A DNA stretch of 64,000 nt, taken from assembly GCF_000004075.3 (NCBI RefSeq), contig NC_026659.2, forward strand, positions 3,038,001 to 3,102,000. Reading direction: 5' to 3'. This DNA is from Cucumis sativus (taxonomy: Eukaryota; Streptophyta; Magnoliopsida; Cucurbitales; Cucurbitaceae). A model generated the notes under the pieces. The model searched no databases. It saw only the letters and a list, made by a program, of their open reading frames with translations, and had not been told where the DNA came from. The position numbers and the translations under genes are program-made. Below are positions 11,736-24,507 of this stretch, in pieces. The stretch's first letter is position 1. Every line of letters starts with the position of its first letter.

Positions 11736-12623
11736 GGAATGAACTTGTTATGAAATTTAATTTCAAAGCTGTTTACTTTTTTTACTAGAAACTATTTTTT
11801 ATATCAAATAACTAAACCGTTGTTATTCATACATTATTGTCATAAAAATTAAAGAACCCAAGGAAATTAATTCAGAATTAGAATAGACAAAACTAATATA
11901 ATTTCATTTTAAAATGAATAGATTAAAATTTACTTTGAAAATTTATCATAAAGATCAATGTAAAATACATTAGAGCTTAGACACAGCTCACAAAACAAAC
12001 ACTAAAAAACAGGAAAAGAGATGGCTCACGCAACCCGATGTCTGCACCTCAAAAACAATCATTTATAATTCCGAGCCTTAGGAATCCTCTCAAAATTCAA
12101 ATAAGCCCCTAGCCATTATCAATTCCTATGCTTTTGATTTCAAACATGCATCCCAAATAGTTTATTCTAGTTCGAACACAGTAGAAAAACATGACCATAA
12201 TGAAATTTGAAAAAATGTTAGTGGAAAGCACCATGCTCCAATTAATTCTGCGAGGCATTTATATCAAACTAACAAACAACAGAATATCATGTTCTTTTTA
12301 AAGATTACAGTCTTTTATACACATAAACTACTGATTCTGTGAGTAATAAGAACAGGCAACATACAACAACTATGTCCCCTAGTTTTTATCTAGTACTATG
12401 CCTATTTCTAAACTTATTTGAGGCACGTCCTTGAGAGACCTTTAATTCTGTACAAATCTCATATCAAAATAGAAGTATATCCTATTTATTAAGGATAGGT
12501 TTGGAATCATTTGGAGTTTTAAGAACACTAGACTTGGTTTTAGTAGTATTAAGTAAAGCACTTGGTTGTGCTTCTTCTAGAAGTAATGTGTTTGCTTAAA
12601 AACACTTCTTTTTCTCTCAAAAG

Positions 12624-13658
12624 TCATCCTAAATTCACCTTTACGTGATGATTGGCGGTATCAGCGACAATTTCCTGCTTATGAGATAGAGAGGCAGCAA
12701 TACCAGCAAACCAAGCTACTCTCATGAGCTGAATACCAAGTATGAGCACCCACCAGCAAACCAATCCTCTCATTGTGTGCATCATCCAGGCCGGTGCACT
12801 GAGCTCAGCCCCAAGTTTCAACCCTCTCATCAGCTGCAAAACTCGATAACCCTCGTATACAATTGGAGTAACCAGCCAGACAGGGGATCGCCAGTGCCAT
12901 ATCAGCATTTCGGTCAAAATCTGTACTGAAAGGAGCAGAATATAGGGACCCAATAGAACTGCCAAGGAGATGAAAGGCAGATGGGGTTGAATCAACCCAC
13001 TTTCAGATCCATAAAACATCACTAAAGGGATCATAAATCCAAACACATTAGCAAGCATGTTCCAGAATTGGTAACTGAAAGGTGCCTCACTGCTCATGGG
13101 TTTTATTGGTTGTTTAGGCCGTGCACAAGCATCAGCCATGAGAAGAAAAAGCATAGCACCAAGGTTATAGATGCAGTCGAGTCCAATCAAAGAGAGGAGG
13201 CTGGCTACATTGGGACCGAGAAATACAGATGACATAGGAAGCCACAATGTTGGGGCCATCCCTGTTGTTAAGAGAAGAGAAGGCCCCAAAAACCACATTG
13301 GCCATTTGAAAATCTGCAAATGCACCACCTCTGGTTGATTAGTTGCCTCCAATAGTTCTTTAGTCTCTACTTCCGAAACTTCAGTTGTTCTATCAGCATT
13401 TAGACTTTCAAAAATATTGTCGGTTTTCTTCAAGAAGGTCTCATCCTCTTCATTGTTGGGAGCAAATGTGACCGGTGCAGGTTCCCAAGGATTCGTCTGT
13501 GTGCAACAAATTGGAGGACGTCTAGAATGAATAAAACGTGAGCGGAGAGTCAATGCATTGGGCACCTTTGAGGACTTGAACGTCTTGAAGTTTTTATGGT
13601 GGTAGTGGGGTATGGTAATATATGGAGGACATGATGCTGATACCACACCTTGATTCAT
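12624..13658 (-). CDS. Predicted chloroplast-targeted multi-pass membrane protein
   Basis: Single-exon frame of 344 residues. The first 50 residues are rich in Ser, Thr, basic residues and His with almost no acidic residues and end near RRPPICC, as in a plastid transit peptide. An acidic linker (about 70-115) follows, then about five hydrophobic segments: FLGPSLLLTTGMAPTLWL, SLLSLIGLDCIYNLGAMLFL, MLANVFGFMIPLVMFYG, FISLAVLLGPYILLLSV and GLVCWWVLILGIQLMRVAWF. No enzyme motif was recognised. The sequence reads as a well-conserved plant protein, probably of the envelope or thylakoid membrane, but I cannot name the family. A leader exon appears to be separated by a 1.8-kb intron. Confidence 0.8.
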   Translation of the reverse strand: MNQGVVSASCPPYITIPHYHHKNFKTFKSSKVPNALTLRSRFIHSRRPPICCTQTNPWEPAPVTFAPNNEEDETFLKKTDNIFESLNADRTTEVSEVETKELLEATNQPEVVHLQIFKWPMWFLGPSLLLTTGMAPTLWLPMSSVFLGPNVASLLSLIGLDCIYNLGAMLFLLMADACARPKQPIKPMSSEAPFSYQFWNMLANVFGFMIPLVMFYGSESGLIQPHLPFISLAVLLGPYILLLSVQILTEMLIWHWRSPVWLVTPIVYEGYRVLQLMRGLKLGAELSAPAWMMHTMRGLVCWWVLILGIQLMRVAWFAGIAASLSHKQEIVADTANHHVKVNLG

Positions 13659-13701
13659 AGTTAGTCCAACAAACAGTCGATACGAACTATACTTCCATTA
13701 T

Positions 13702-15507
13702 CTGAAAAGGTCTAACGAAAAAGATGAGAAAAGAAAGAAATGGCTATTTAGAGCATGCATGACCAATGACAAGTTGTGCTAAACTGTAGTATCGATATGA
13801 GAGTTTTTGGGCAATTCACATGCTATAATGCATGTTAGCGGCAGAACAAATAAATATCAAGGCTCAAACTATCAATCAATAAATCGAGTAAGGTTGCAGT
13901 AGCACACTTGGCATGACATCTCCCTCCCAATACAACACGTATTCAAGCAGGAGATTTATCAAATATCAAATCCAGCTATTAAAAGATAAGTCTTTTTTAG
14001 AAAGCGGAAAGGAAGAGACATAAAAACCAGACATTCATGGGGAAAGAACATGGAGAAAAGGAAAAAAAAAGATTGAAATAAAGAAAGTATTATTTAGGAA
14101 AGGAGCATCTACCCAAAAAAAACCTGACTACAAAAGATAGACCCTTCGCTGAGAATAAAAGAAAAAGAAAAATCACAAAACTGCTTGGTCATAATCATAT
14201 GAATATCCAAAGAGAGCCAACTGAACCTAGCCATAGAGCACACCTCCCTCAAGGACTCTCAACCTCTCTTTTATTTCTCTCAGGTAAAATATTATATTAA
14301 ATTGGAAACAAAGGTCCATGCCCAAGGGCCTTGTCGTCCCAAAACAATAGCTGGAGTACATCTCCACCAATAAGCAACGTGACTTCTAATGAGCCAGAGC
14401 GACCCCAAAAGTCCCTAAGAAACTGTCACAAATAAGAATGTGCATATTAAAAATTCCACAAAACACAATCTAAATCCTCCAAAACGCACTAACATAAAAT
14501 GCACCACAGAGGCCCTAACAACAAATAAGCCAATCCCATTTAGTCAATAGGGTCAATCTTCCTAATAAAACTCTATTAGCCCAATCATTCGACCTTTTTG
14601 TGATTTATCATCCTTGAGGAGAACAAGAGAGTGAGTAGTGGTTTAGTTCAGCAGTCAAATGATACAAAACAATGCACTCTCGATCAAGAGGTCTCAGAGG
14701 GGGATCGATCTAGCAAATTGTTGAACTAAAAGAAGATGCCTACATTCACTTTCAAGCCAGCAGCTATTTCTTCATTTCTTTTATTCAACTAAGGAGCTAA
14801 CAAGTACCACTCAAGGATGCAAGGATCAGCGTCAGGCTCGAGGGACAAACTTCCTGTTTTACTTGATAGCCTTAAACTTAAGAGAGCTGATTGGTTTGTC
14901 AAACTACTATAGAATGATTCTAATTGACATCAATTATTGCCATAAATTAACAAAAATAAAAACGAACCATTAATTTCCTAATATTGACCCCACAGTTGAT
15001 AACAATTCCAAGTATCAGTAAACTCAATATGAAAATCATCAACTATCATTAGCCTAGAGGTAAAAAGGGACCTAGAGGGAACAAGCAACTCATTGACTAC
15101 CTAGAATTTAATACCCTATAAGTTTCATTGACATGCAATTATATTAGAAAAGTAAAATAAATAAATAAATAAATTATGAAGATTATGACTAACTTGCTCG
15201 AATTCACTTCATAACAACGATTATTCGGAAGAAAAAAAAAGCATCAAATCAATTCAACATCGATGTGAGGTTACTAATGAAGAATGAAAAAAAGAAGAAA
15301 TAGATACAACATGGCAATAAAAGGAACAGTGTCGCAACAAGCGAATGTAAAATCTGTGATTACAGATGATAATCAATAAGAAAAGTCAGAATTCAAAGGA
15401 GAGTAGTTATATCAAAACATGAGGTCCTAGTGAACAAATTTGGTTTTCAACATGCAAGAATACATAGTAATTCAAACATATTCAATCAAATTTTACAATT
15501 AGCTAAC
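13702..15507 (-). other. Probable 5'-UTR intron of the plastid membrane protein gene
   Basis: On the minus strand a good acceptor (CCTTTTCAG, exon resuming at 13701) lies 43 bases before the start codon. A candidate donor (AAG followed by GTTAGC) ends a leader exon at 15508. The intervening 1.8 kb has no conserved coding sequence, though 14030-14620 differs in composition. Transcript data are needed to confirm the pairing. Confidence 0.45.
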
Positions 15508-15570
15508 CTTAACAGCGAACCCAGCTGAGAAATGGAATCGAAACAGTTAGAAGAATTATAATCAGATGGT

Positions 15571-17520
15571 TTGCTTTTGGGGCGGTCGAGAAATTGAAAT
15601 ATTGTGTAATCCACCGATTAATTGGGGAATGAATAAGAATTCTAACCCGATTGAACGAGTGGTAGCTGTTTGGGCAAGTGCCTCAAAAATCGGCAACAGT
15701 AATCGAGGGAATATCAAACCCTTTCATTTTATATTATCGAGATTTTTACTAATACGTTTTAGATGAAATAATTGTGTGGAGGTTCCAAATGAAAAATAGC
15801 CCAACTTCGGATGTTTGACTCTTTGTCTACTATAAAATTACGCTTTTAACCTTTTCTTCCTTCTTCGTTTTGTAACCTGTTTTTCGTTTTCTGTTTTCGT
15901 TTCTTCGTTTTCGCTTATTTGTTTTTTGCTTTGTCATATTCTTCTTTCATTTGTATGCTTTCTTTCTTCTTCTTTCATTTCTATGTTTTTTTCCCTTCTT
16001 CTTCCTTCTCCAACTTCTTCATTTGCGAAGAATTTGAACTGAAAAAGAATAATCGAAGTAAAACGAGAAATAAATACTTAGAAGGATAAAAAGACGAGAA
16101 GTTGTTCATGAATGAGAAATAGTATTTAGGCAAAAGAATCATAAATAAGAAATAGGTATTTCGAACAAGAAAGAGAAACGAAAAGTTATTCGCGAGCGAG
16201 AAAAAAGCAAGTGATGAGAATTTTGGGTATTATGTTTGGCGATAACAAAAAAACGAGAAAAAATGTCGCAGTGTACTGATCTCATGTGCAGTTGGACTTA
16301 TTTTGGTAAATTTGCATAGTCAGCTTACGTTAACATAAGACTACTACTCATTATAATTTGAATAGTGCCATAGATTTGATTTGAATCTCCATTTGTACAA
16401 AATCACCCTTTGGATTTGGTTGAGAAACTGATTGCTTTAAATTTTGGGAAAAAAATATTAAATTAAATTTTTTTGTTCTCCTTTCATTTGAGAAAATTTA
16501 TAATATTGCAATTTACACAAGTATATACTCTATCTATCCACGTAAAGGCATTAGATCTTAGTAGATATTATAGTCTAATTTGCAACACACTTTAGTTGTC
16601 GTATGTGTTTGTTAAAATTGACACCCCAAATGATTAATTCTTTTATTTTTTTCAATAATATATAAGGTTAGAAAATCACTAAAATTTTCAAAACTTGGGT
16701 CGCTCTATTTGTATAAGAGCATATAGTTATCTGAACGTGGCGTGATACTAGATAACTTTGGAGAAGTCGAAATAGGAGAGCACTCATCTAAGAAGAGTCA
16801 ATGTCGAGGTGTCAAACATTCCCCTCAACATGAGATTGATTTATTGTAGATAGACTCATAATTTGGAACTTGTGTTGTCACAAGTGGTAGAAATTTATAA
16901 ATATAGTAGGTTAAACATGTTCTTTTTATGGCCTTACTCTTCCCCCTTCATCTTGTGTTTTAGTTATTATTGAAGTTTTGAAAGACTCTCACATGTTTAG
17001 AACGTTTGTCTAGTGTGATTTGATCACATAATCTATTGATAGTCTTTTAATTTGAGGAGTTCATATAAAGCTTAGTCACATATCATAAAGTAACAACTTT
17101 GAGTCGTGAAGCTTCGTCATTCTTCTTCAAAAGACCCCTCAACGAACTAAGAGATGTATTTTATTGAATAAATTTTATGATTTGATAGGTAAACTTTTTC
17201 GACTAATGAAAGTCACTCATTTTTAAATAGATTAGAAAACACCTAAAAATAACATGAAAAAATGCTTTAATGATATAATACCAACACACAATTATTCTAT
17301 TAGCCTCAAGTTGACGATTCTTCTAATTTCATTGTTTTAAATTTACCTAAAATTAGTTTGAAATACGATTTTTTTTAATCTCAAAACTAAAATACTATTT
17401 ATGGAAATTTTGTGAAATTATATTGTAAGGTTAACTTGAAGTCTTGTTTGACTATTATAAGAACTATTTTCTAATTTTCAAGTTTTCAGGACTAAATTTG
17501 TAATATAGACTAAAAACTCA
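15571..17520. other. Intergenic between divergent plastid-protein and TatB-like genes
   Basis: AT-rich promoter region for both flanking genes. Holds a pyrimidine-rich block (about 15850-16010) followed by a purine-rich block (16020-16260), similar in style to 8855-9270. No gene was recognised. Confidence 0.5.
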
Positions 17521-17656
17521 AAACGTTGTTTATTTCTCTATTATGCCGTTCTTCCACAGCTCACACCATACTCGCCACCGGCGCCTGTCGTCGCCCACCG
17601 CCGTCCATTGCACAACCATCAACGTGCCGCTTTACACGACCTGATTCTAAAGGGAG

Positions 17657-17665
17657 AAACCCTAG
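17657..17665 (+). promoter_or_regulatory. Telobox in TatB-like leader region
   Basis: AAACCCTAG, a telobox-type motif, sits just before a 25-base T run (17675-17699) in the GC-richer region that probably contains the transcription start of the TatB-like gene. Confidence 0.4.
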
Positions 17666-17674
17666 TCCCCATAG

Positions 17675-17699
<25 letters not shown>
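17675..17699. repeat. Poly(T) tract, 25 bases
   Basis: Uninterrupted run of T, in the presumed leader or first intron of the TatB-like gene. It is likely to be length-variable and prone to assembly error. Confidence 0.9.
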
Positions 17700-17707
<8 letters not shown>

Positions 17708-18479
17708 TTTTCACTTGTGCCGCCTACACCCTTGCATTTGTATTGGTTTGTCGCAGCCGATCGCCACTGTCCGCTGATTTACACCTCACAAGGCTAAGGT
17801 TCAAGTTTCTGTAGGGTGTTTGTTCAGTGAGGCGAAAAGGAAAAAAGAATAAAGGTTTTGCTCTGTACCCAATTTTGGAATTTTATTCTTGTTTTGATTT
17901 TTTTAACGAGGTGGGTAATGAAAGGAATGCTATTAGAATAGAACTAGTGTATCAGGGTATGTTGTTAATTATGTAAGGAGATAATTTTTTTGTTTTTTGG
18001 AGAGTTTTGCTATAAATAGAGTGGGCTAGAAGGATATGGAGTGAGGCATTTGGTGAGTGAGTTCGTGATTTAGTGAATCAATTAGGGCTTGAGGAGTATC
18101 TCAAAAGGAGTTCAGCTCCCCTAATAATTTGTTTTTATCTTCTACATTTCAATACATTCTGGTTCTGTTTTGGATTCTGTCAGAGGTATCAAATGTATCT
18201 TGTACTTGTACAAGTCTCCCATTAACGAAATGTTATACATTTCGTAGGAAAAGAAAGGACTGATAGTGTTTTTGCTTGTCTGTTGTGAAATTTCCTATTT
18301 TGTTTCTGAAGATTGGTCTTCAATTGGATTGGAACCACTCCAAAAAGTTTAGATAATTCCATTTGGGATCATTCTCTCGAAAAAGTGAGGATTGAAGTGA
18401 AAGTTATTGCATTTGAGATCCTTCTCAAACAGGCCTGGCTTGATTGCTATTCAGAGTTCTGAGAAACTACGAAACTCAA

Positions 18480-20587
18480 ATGCTAGGCATTTCATATGGA
18501 GAAGTCCTCCTCCTTATTGGTGCTACTGCTGCCTTAATTGGTAATTACTGCACCACCTTTTTCATTTCCTATACCATCTAATATATTTAAGCCGTGGATA
18601 GAGTTTTGACTCCCAAATTATTATGAGAAGGGCCAAAGGATCTCCCATTGATATCAAGAATGGCAGGAAGGATGGCTGGCAGAGCAATTGGATATGTTCA
18701 GTTAGCTCGAGGTCAGTTTGACTCTATGATGGAACAAACCAATGCTCGCAAGGTATTTCTTATTTAGTTTAAATAACCATTAGGAAAATTTATGGTCATT
18801 TTTGTGAAGGTTCCAGCAGCATTAGTATTGTCTTCTGGAAAGATGTTGGATAGTACATGGTAAAGATATGTTTTTAGTGAATGGACCACATTTTAGGCCA
18901 TGATTGGAAGTGACTAAGATCACTTTTGTTGTGTTCAAAATCACTTCTAAACATGTCTTTAATCATCAAAACATATTTCAATTGCATGAAAACTTGCCGT
19001 CAGTTATGGTCAAATTAGAAACTTGTTTGAACTGATCAAAGTACTCTTTGGAATTGATTTGTTGGTTTTGGAGCTAGGCTGAGCAGAAAAGTAAATTGCT
19101 AGAGTTCAATGCATATTGCACATTTTTTAAATGTTCTTTCTGATTAAATTAAATCTTCTATTTGATGCTCCTGTTTCTTCGTACTTTTTTTTAGAATTCT
19201 CTCTACGCTCATTATGCATGTCAATAGCAAGGGTGTTTAACTTTTACTCATAATAGGACATAGAACTGCCAGATTTTGAGAATAGGTTTACATTAATGTG
19301 GCATTTAGTGCTTGTGGACACTATTGTTACATCAAGACTGCAACAGATTAGATTGAACCATGTGTAACAACATAATTGGATGATTATAAAAGTTATGGAA
19401 TTTAATTTACATTGAAGTTCTTTGATATAATTCTCTGTTTGCAGGTTCACAAGGAATTGCAAGACACGTTGGCTCAACTTGATGCTATTCGCCATGAAAT
19501 TCGAAGCATTTCAATCTTGAATCCTGGGCCATTGACTCAAAGGCTTGTTGACAACCCTGAGCTCAAAGCAGCTGATAGTGGTGTAACTAGTAGGTGATAT
19601 GTATCCCTACTGCTAATCTTCACTAGGGCTTCTAGTTTTCGTAATTGGTTTTTCCTCTTGCATTTCAAATGGTAGGTAATTCAGCCGAAGAAAAACCTAC
19701 TGTGGAGACTACACCAGTTGCTGAGAAAACTGCACCAGCAGCTAGCATCCTCAAGGTTCCTATTAATTGCTGAATCTCATCATGGACCTTTCCTTTTTTG
19801 CCACTACAAGTTTAAGCGACTTCAATGGATCTGCACTTTTCTTCAGGTTGCAACTTCACAAATATCAAATGAGCACAGCCGAGCAACTACGTTTGCCAGG
19901 TTGGCTGAATCACCGAACATAAAGAATGGATCCTCTGCCTCGTTGCCAATTACTACAGATGTAGAGAAGCTGAATGACGAGTTTGGACTTCCCGTCTTAC
20001 CTGTGTCGGCTGAAAATACTGGGTTGTTACCTAAGCGCCCGGGTACAGTATCTGTTATTCAGTTAAAAGATTTGATAATGATTGTCTTATTTTATAAATT
20101 TCTCCATTAGTAGCGTTAAAATCTTCATTAGGGAGGTTAGTGCACTTTGAAGCAAAATATCAATTGATGTGATTAGATAAGCTATGGACTGGTGGGACAC
20201 CAATTATACTTGATAACCACAACTAGTGATGAGATGCATTCATTGTTCGGTTGGGGATATTTTCTATAATGTAGAATTGCTCTCATTTCTTACACACCAA
20301 TGTTGAGTGGAGGCCAGGGTGTAAACATTTCATTCAGTTATTTTCCTAAACTTAATTCACTCTTGTTATGTTGGGGAAACTTTTGTTTTAAGGAATCAAA
20401 TATTAAGAATGACAACCACTTTGCTGTTAGATTTGTGTTCCATGTATTGAAGCTATTCAGTTTTTTCACAGAGGAGTTTAAAGGGTCTGACATAATGTTA
20501 GAAGCAGTATTGGAAGCAGAGGTTGCTCACAATGCAAAAGAATTTTTCTCATCTCATCAAAGTCAAATGAAACAGGAACAAGAATGA
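18480..20587 (+). CDS. Mitochondrial TatB-like translocase subunit
   Basis: Nuclear gene for a Sec-independent (twin-arginine) translocase TatB-like protein. Six exons (18480-18540, 18631-18752, 19445-19589, 19676-19755, 19847-20042, 20472-20587) join into 239 residues. The N-terminus MLGISYGEVLLLIGATAALI is the single membrane helix. GPKDLPLISRMAGRMAGRAIGY then gives the Tat hinge (GPKDLP) and amphipathic helix, followed by a coiled-coil-like region (VHKELQDTLAQLDAIRHEIRSI) and a loosely conserved acidic tail. Land-plant homologues are regarded as mitochondrial and work with the mitochondrially encoded TatC, which was linked to Rieske protein insertion. Exon 3 must use the donor A|GTAGGT; the downstream GTGATA donor would create a stop. 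A leader intron ending at 18431 (CAAACAG) is likely. Confidence 0.88.
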
Positions 20588-22829
20588 AAATTTCATGAAC
20601 ATCATTTTGGTGAATCATAGTATTGATGATTGGCCTATAAATGAAGTTCAGAAGGTTCAAAAAGCGTACCCCACCTCAGGTATTCCCCCAACTTCATATT
20701 TTTCATTTATGTAAGAAAATGAGTTACATAGAAAGTTACACTTTACCCCTTCATATGTATATTTAACTTACTTTTGCCAGTCAGAAAGAAATAGGGGAAA
20801 AGAAACACATATTCTGCTCATAAGTATTTCTTGCCTACGAGATAGAGGGTGATTGGAGCATTGAATTGATTATTATAGTTAATAGATTATAATAGTTACA
20901 TCCGCTTCCCGACAATCCATACTGTCACGAAAGTGAACATGATGGACGGATAGTGAATGTCATCTCTTCTGATATCATTGACTAGCTGTAACCAACATAC
21001 TTAACAAGCCTGCTAAAACACCATTTACAAGCTACATCTTAGATACCAAATGAGTGACGAACTTTTATACATAAACATAAGCCTTACAGAGACTAGTTAC
21101 ACAATATTTGTTTATTACATTTCAACAACCAGCATATGCAACACAATAGAAACAAAAGTACACCTAGACTCAACCCCCACTACTGGACTCAAAAGTAAGC
21201 AAATGTACAAACACGTATTAAGTGTGACCAGAAGCAACGTTACAGGAACTCTCAGGTTAACTGGGGAGGGAGGAAAACAAAATAATTTTGAAAGATGAGC
21301 TAAACGAACTCAAGGAGTGACAATTTAATAAAACATATATTTTTCCTTTTGCAATACATTCGGAAACATGTTTGTTATCAAAGCAAACACAACCCAAAAG
21401 AACACAGGATTGTTGGTGCTGGTTATCAAAGCATGCACTTAAAATTTCCAAAATTAACAAACACTATAACAAAGAGGGAAAAAGAAGATAGGTAGGAAAT
21501 AGTAAACATTGTAACAAGGAGATATTTGAATACACTATAACAAATAGGGTGATTTGCTTAGGTTTTTATTGTTGGAAACATCAACTATTATGATTGGAAC
21601 CACAACCCACATCACCCACTTGAAGTAATTGGGGGTCCAAACGCCATCTAATTGTTTTCACGGCTCTTTGTCACTTATGTACAGAAGTTGTGGTGTATCA
21701 CTGCTCTTAATCACCTTGGAGAACCACACCCCCAAAAGTCAACTACTGGGGTGGGAGAACCAAGCCACCTACATACTAAATTGGACATCCCATTCTAACT
21801 AATGTGGAACAAAGGCAGCCTATACTATCTTGGTTCCTAACACAAATGCTACTTGAGGCTTATGTTTTAAACAGTGCTTTTCCTTATTTTCATGGGAGGA
21901 TAAGAATCCTCGTTTTTTTCTCAATAGCCATGATTTTAAGCTGCAATAACATCAGCAGGGTAGATTTGAAACATTAATTGCCTTTTTTACTTACCTGTTG
22001 TGGTAGAAATTGATATTCTTTTGCAGTTTATGAATTTTTATACTCTAGTTTGTGTTCAAAATGAAAGAAATACAATTAGTCTGATTGTACACAACTTTGT
22101 GACTAAATTTTATGTTTGTTTTTATTTTTCTTTTTCATTGTGCAGCTCTTGGTTTGATCATTCTGAAAGGGATTTAACGCATTCACATTAAACTAAGAAA
22201 GGCTTTGGAAACTAAATAAGTTCGAGTTGATATTTTTCAGCTTTTAATGTTATATGTAATAGGCAGTTCTTCAAGGATTAGTTATAAGTGAACTATGCTT
22301 GTTTTAATCTCTGAATGTGTAATTCCACCAATTATATTAGAGGTTTTCTTGGTTTTTTGAAAATCGAGATACCAAATTATCGCCAAAAGACTAAAAAGTA
22401 AAATTATCACAGTTTTGGGACGTTTTCAAATATAACTAAATGAATCAAAATATTTGCAATATATACCAATAATTTTAGTAAAGATAGACATAAATAGATT
22501 TTTGTTAGTTGCTAGTGTAAAATTTCTACGAATTTATTGTTGGAAATTTTGTTATGTATGGTAAATATTTTGATATATTATGAAATTAAATTTGAATATG
22601 ACATCATTTTGGTAGAGTTAGATTTGAGTAGGTTGCATGTCCAACTAGTTTTTCTTTTTTTATACAGAAGAATACAATACTATGACATCTTTAAATTCAT
22701 AAATAAATTGAGCTATACTTTTATTTTTTTGGACAATTGAATTACAAAATACATTTCTCATAAATTTTAACTAAAACAAATAACTTTATTATTATTAATA
22801 TTTTGTCATTTTCTTCTTAAAATACAAAA
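20588..22829. other. Intergenic between convergent TatB-like and Aux/IAA genes
   Basis: Starts with the TatB-like 3' UTR, which may carry a long intron (candidate donor near 20681, acceptor TTGTGCAG ending at 22145). Also holds a fragment of the dispersed inverted-repeat family (22425-22520). No coding sequence was recognised. Confidence 0.45.
22425..22520. repeat. Fragment of dispersed AAATATAGCAAAA-type element
   Basis: Contains TTCAAATATAACTAAATGAATCAAAATATTTGC, shown here in parts (TTCAAATATAACTAAATG and AATCAAAATATTTGC), and AAAGATAGACATAAATAGAT. These resemble the ends and core of the copies at 26095, 35165 and 44489. Only part of a unit is visible. Confidence 0.45.
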
Positions 22830-24507
22830 TTATAAACAACTCAACCCTCTGGCATCTGATCCTTTCATCATTCTCATTCTCTTGCAGCAACAAGTAAACA
22901 TACTGTATCAAGAGGGAATCAAAATAAAATAAAATTTTAGCCTTTTGGGAGAGAGATTATTATGAGAGAGAGAGAAAAAATAATAATTAGAGAAAGACTC
23001 ACTTCCATGGAACATCTCCAACCATCATCCAATCACCATCTTTATCTTCATAAGTTAGAACATAATCACGCCCATAGTAATCTTCTCTTTCTGAATTTCT
23101 CCCTACAAAATCCCACAAAATTTTATGTTAACAATCTAATAACAATGATGTTGAAGAAACAACAATACACCTTGTTTTGTTTTTCCTATATGATTAACGA
23201 CATATGATTAAAAACATGTAAAATCTAACATTTTGCTTATTTGTCAATGCGTAACTATTTTTTATACATCATCTCAATAGATGACCACGTTCTCGTAGCC
23301 CCAATGTGATGGTAACATGATGGTCATGTTTATTTGATACCAATTTTTCTCCACTCAAACACAATCTTCACGGTAAAAGCACAAACAAAATGTGAGAAAA
23401 GAAAAGTAATTGTTATCAATTATATTAATTGCAACACTTATTGCAATTATATCATTCTACCATCCACGACTCTATTGACATATTCGAAATTTTAATCTTT
23501 TGATAAAAGTTGTATGTATGTCTCACATAGATTTGACTATACTTATATTGTTTTTAAAGTAATTGCAGTGGGTAACACTTTCTGGGACAATAATAGTTTA
23601 TGAATAACGCTTATAAACTTCTACCTGAAATATATTTTATCTGTCATAGACATCGAGAGCTATATCAGCACATACTCTAGATCTAATTGTTATATTTGCA
23701 ACTGTCGTTCATTGTTTAATAATGTACGACTTTTTGATTAGCACAAGTTTGATTTGTTTTTCAAATTTGATTTTATTTTCATTATTTGAACATGAACTAT
23801 TGACACTTACCATTTTCAAACCCTATGAAAGTTAATTAAGTGTGGAATAGAATTAGACAATTGCTGAGCATGAGTTCTCTAGTAATATATTTAAAAGAAT
23901 TAGTTACCAATTTTGAAGTTGAACATGTCTTCCAAAGCATCCAACAATTGTTGATAGCCTTGATAAAGCTTGAGATCAATCTTCCTTAGGTATGGAGCTC
24001 CATCCAAGCTCACTTTCACATACATTCCACTCATTAATCCCAACTCCATATTCACAATCTCCTTCTTCTTCTTCTTCTCCTCTGTTTCAATAATCACATT
24101 CTTCCTGTACGATCTCACCGGCGGCCATCCAACCACTTGCGTCCTGCAATAATTCAACCACAACCACAACAAACAAACATGAATAAGCCCTAATGTCCTA
24201 AACACAGTGATGATTGCGACGATTGAAATTGAAGTTGATGGACTTACTTGGTGTGTTCATGGCAATGATCGGCATGATTATCTGAAGAAGGATTAGTGGA
24301 AGTCAAAATGGAATTAGAATCGGTTCTTCCTCCGGATCTGGTTTCGCTCTTGCTCTGCTTGGCGGATATTTGTGAATGTGAACTACGTTCCTCTGCTGGT
24401 TGTTGCTCAGTTCTACAGCTTGTTTGCGGTAATCCTAATCGGAGCTCGGTTGCTTCGAAATTGAGATGGTGGAGGTTTTGGAAACTAGATAGTCGTTGGC
24501 GTTTCAT
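22830..24507 (-). CDS. Aux/IAA auxin-responsive co-repressor
   Basis: Nuclear short-lived repressor of ARF transcription factors and co-receptor for auxin with TIR1/AFB. Four exons (24507-24248, 24143-23908, 23102-23003, 22902-22830) join into 222 residues. Domain I has the EAR motif TELRLGLP (LxLxL) for TOPLESS binding. Domain II is the degron core [11 protein letters not shown], placed directly after the first intron. The C-terminal PB1 fold has the basic face [18 protein letters not shown] and the acidic OPCA part [16 protein letters not shown], ending [19 protein letters not shown] run of five lysines follows the degron. The Met at 24507 is preferred over an in-frame Met at 24687 because family members begin shortly before domain I. 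Which IAA number it corresponds to is not clear. Confidence 0.94.

Larger units (their letters stand above)
10641..12623. other. Intergenic: defensin-like promoter to 3' end of the plastid membrane protein
   Basis: AT-rich. Holds the TATA box above, a TA dinucleotide microsatellite at 11064-11081, the degenerate GATCA/TTGAC repeat block at about 11460-11735, and the likely 3' UTR of the next gene (about 12200-12623). No coding sequence was recognised. Confidence 0.55.

Noticed and set aside
17526-17814. Overlapping frames in the TatB-like leader containing a poly-Phe run.
   Set aside because: The poly(T) tract creates the frame. At most these are upstream frames in the leader.
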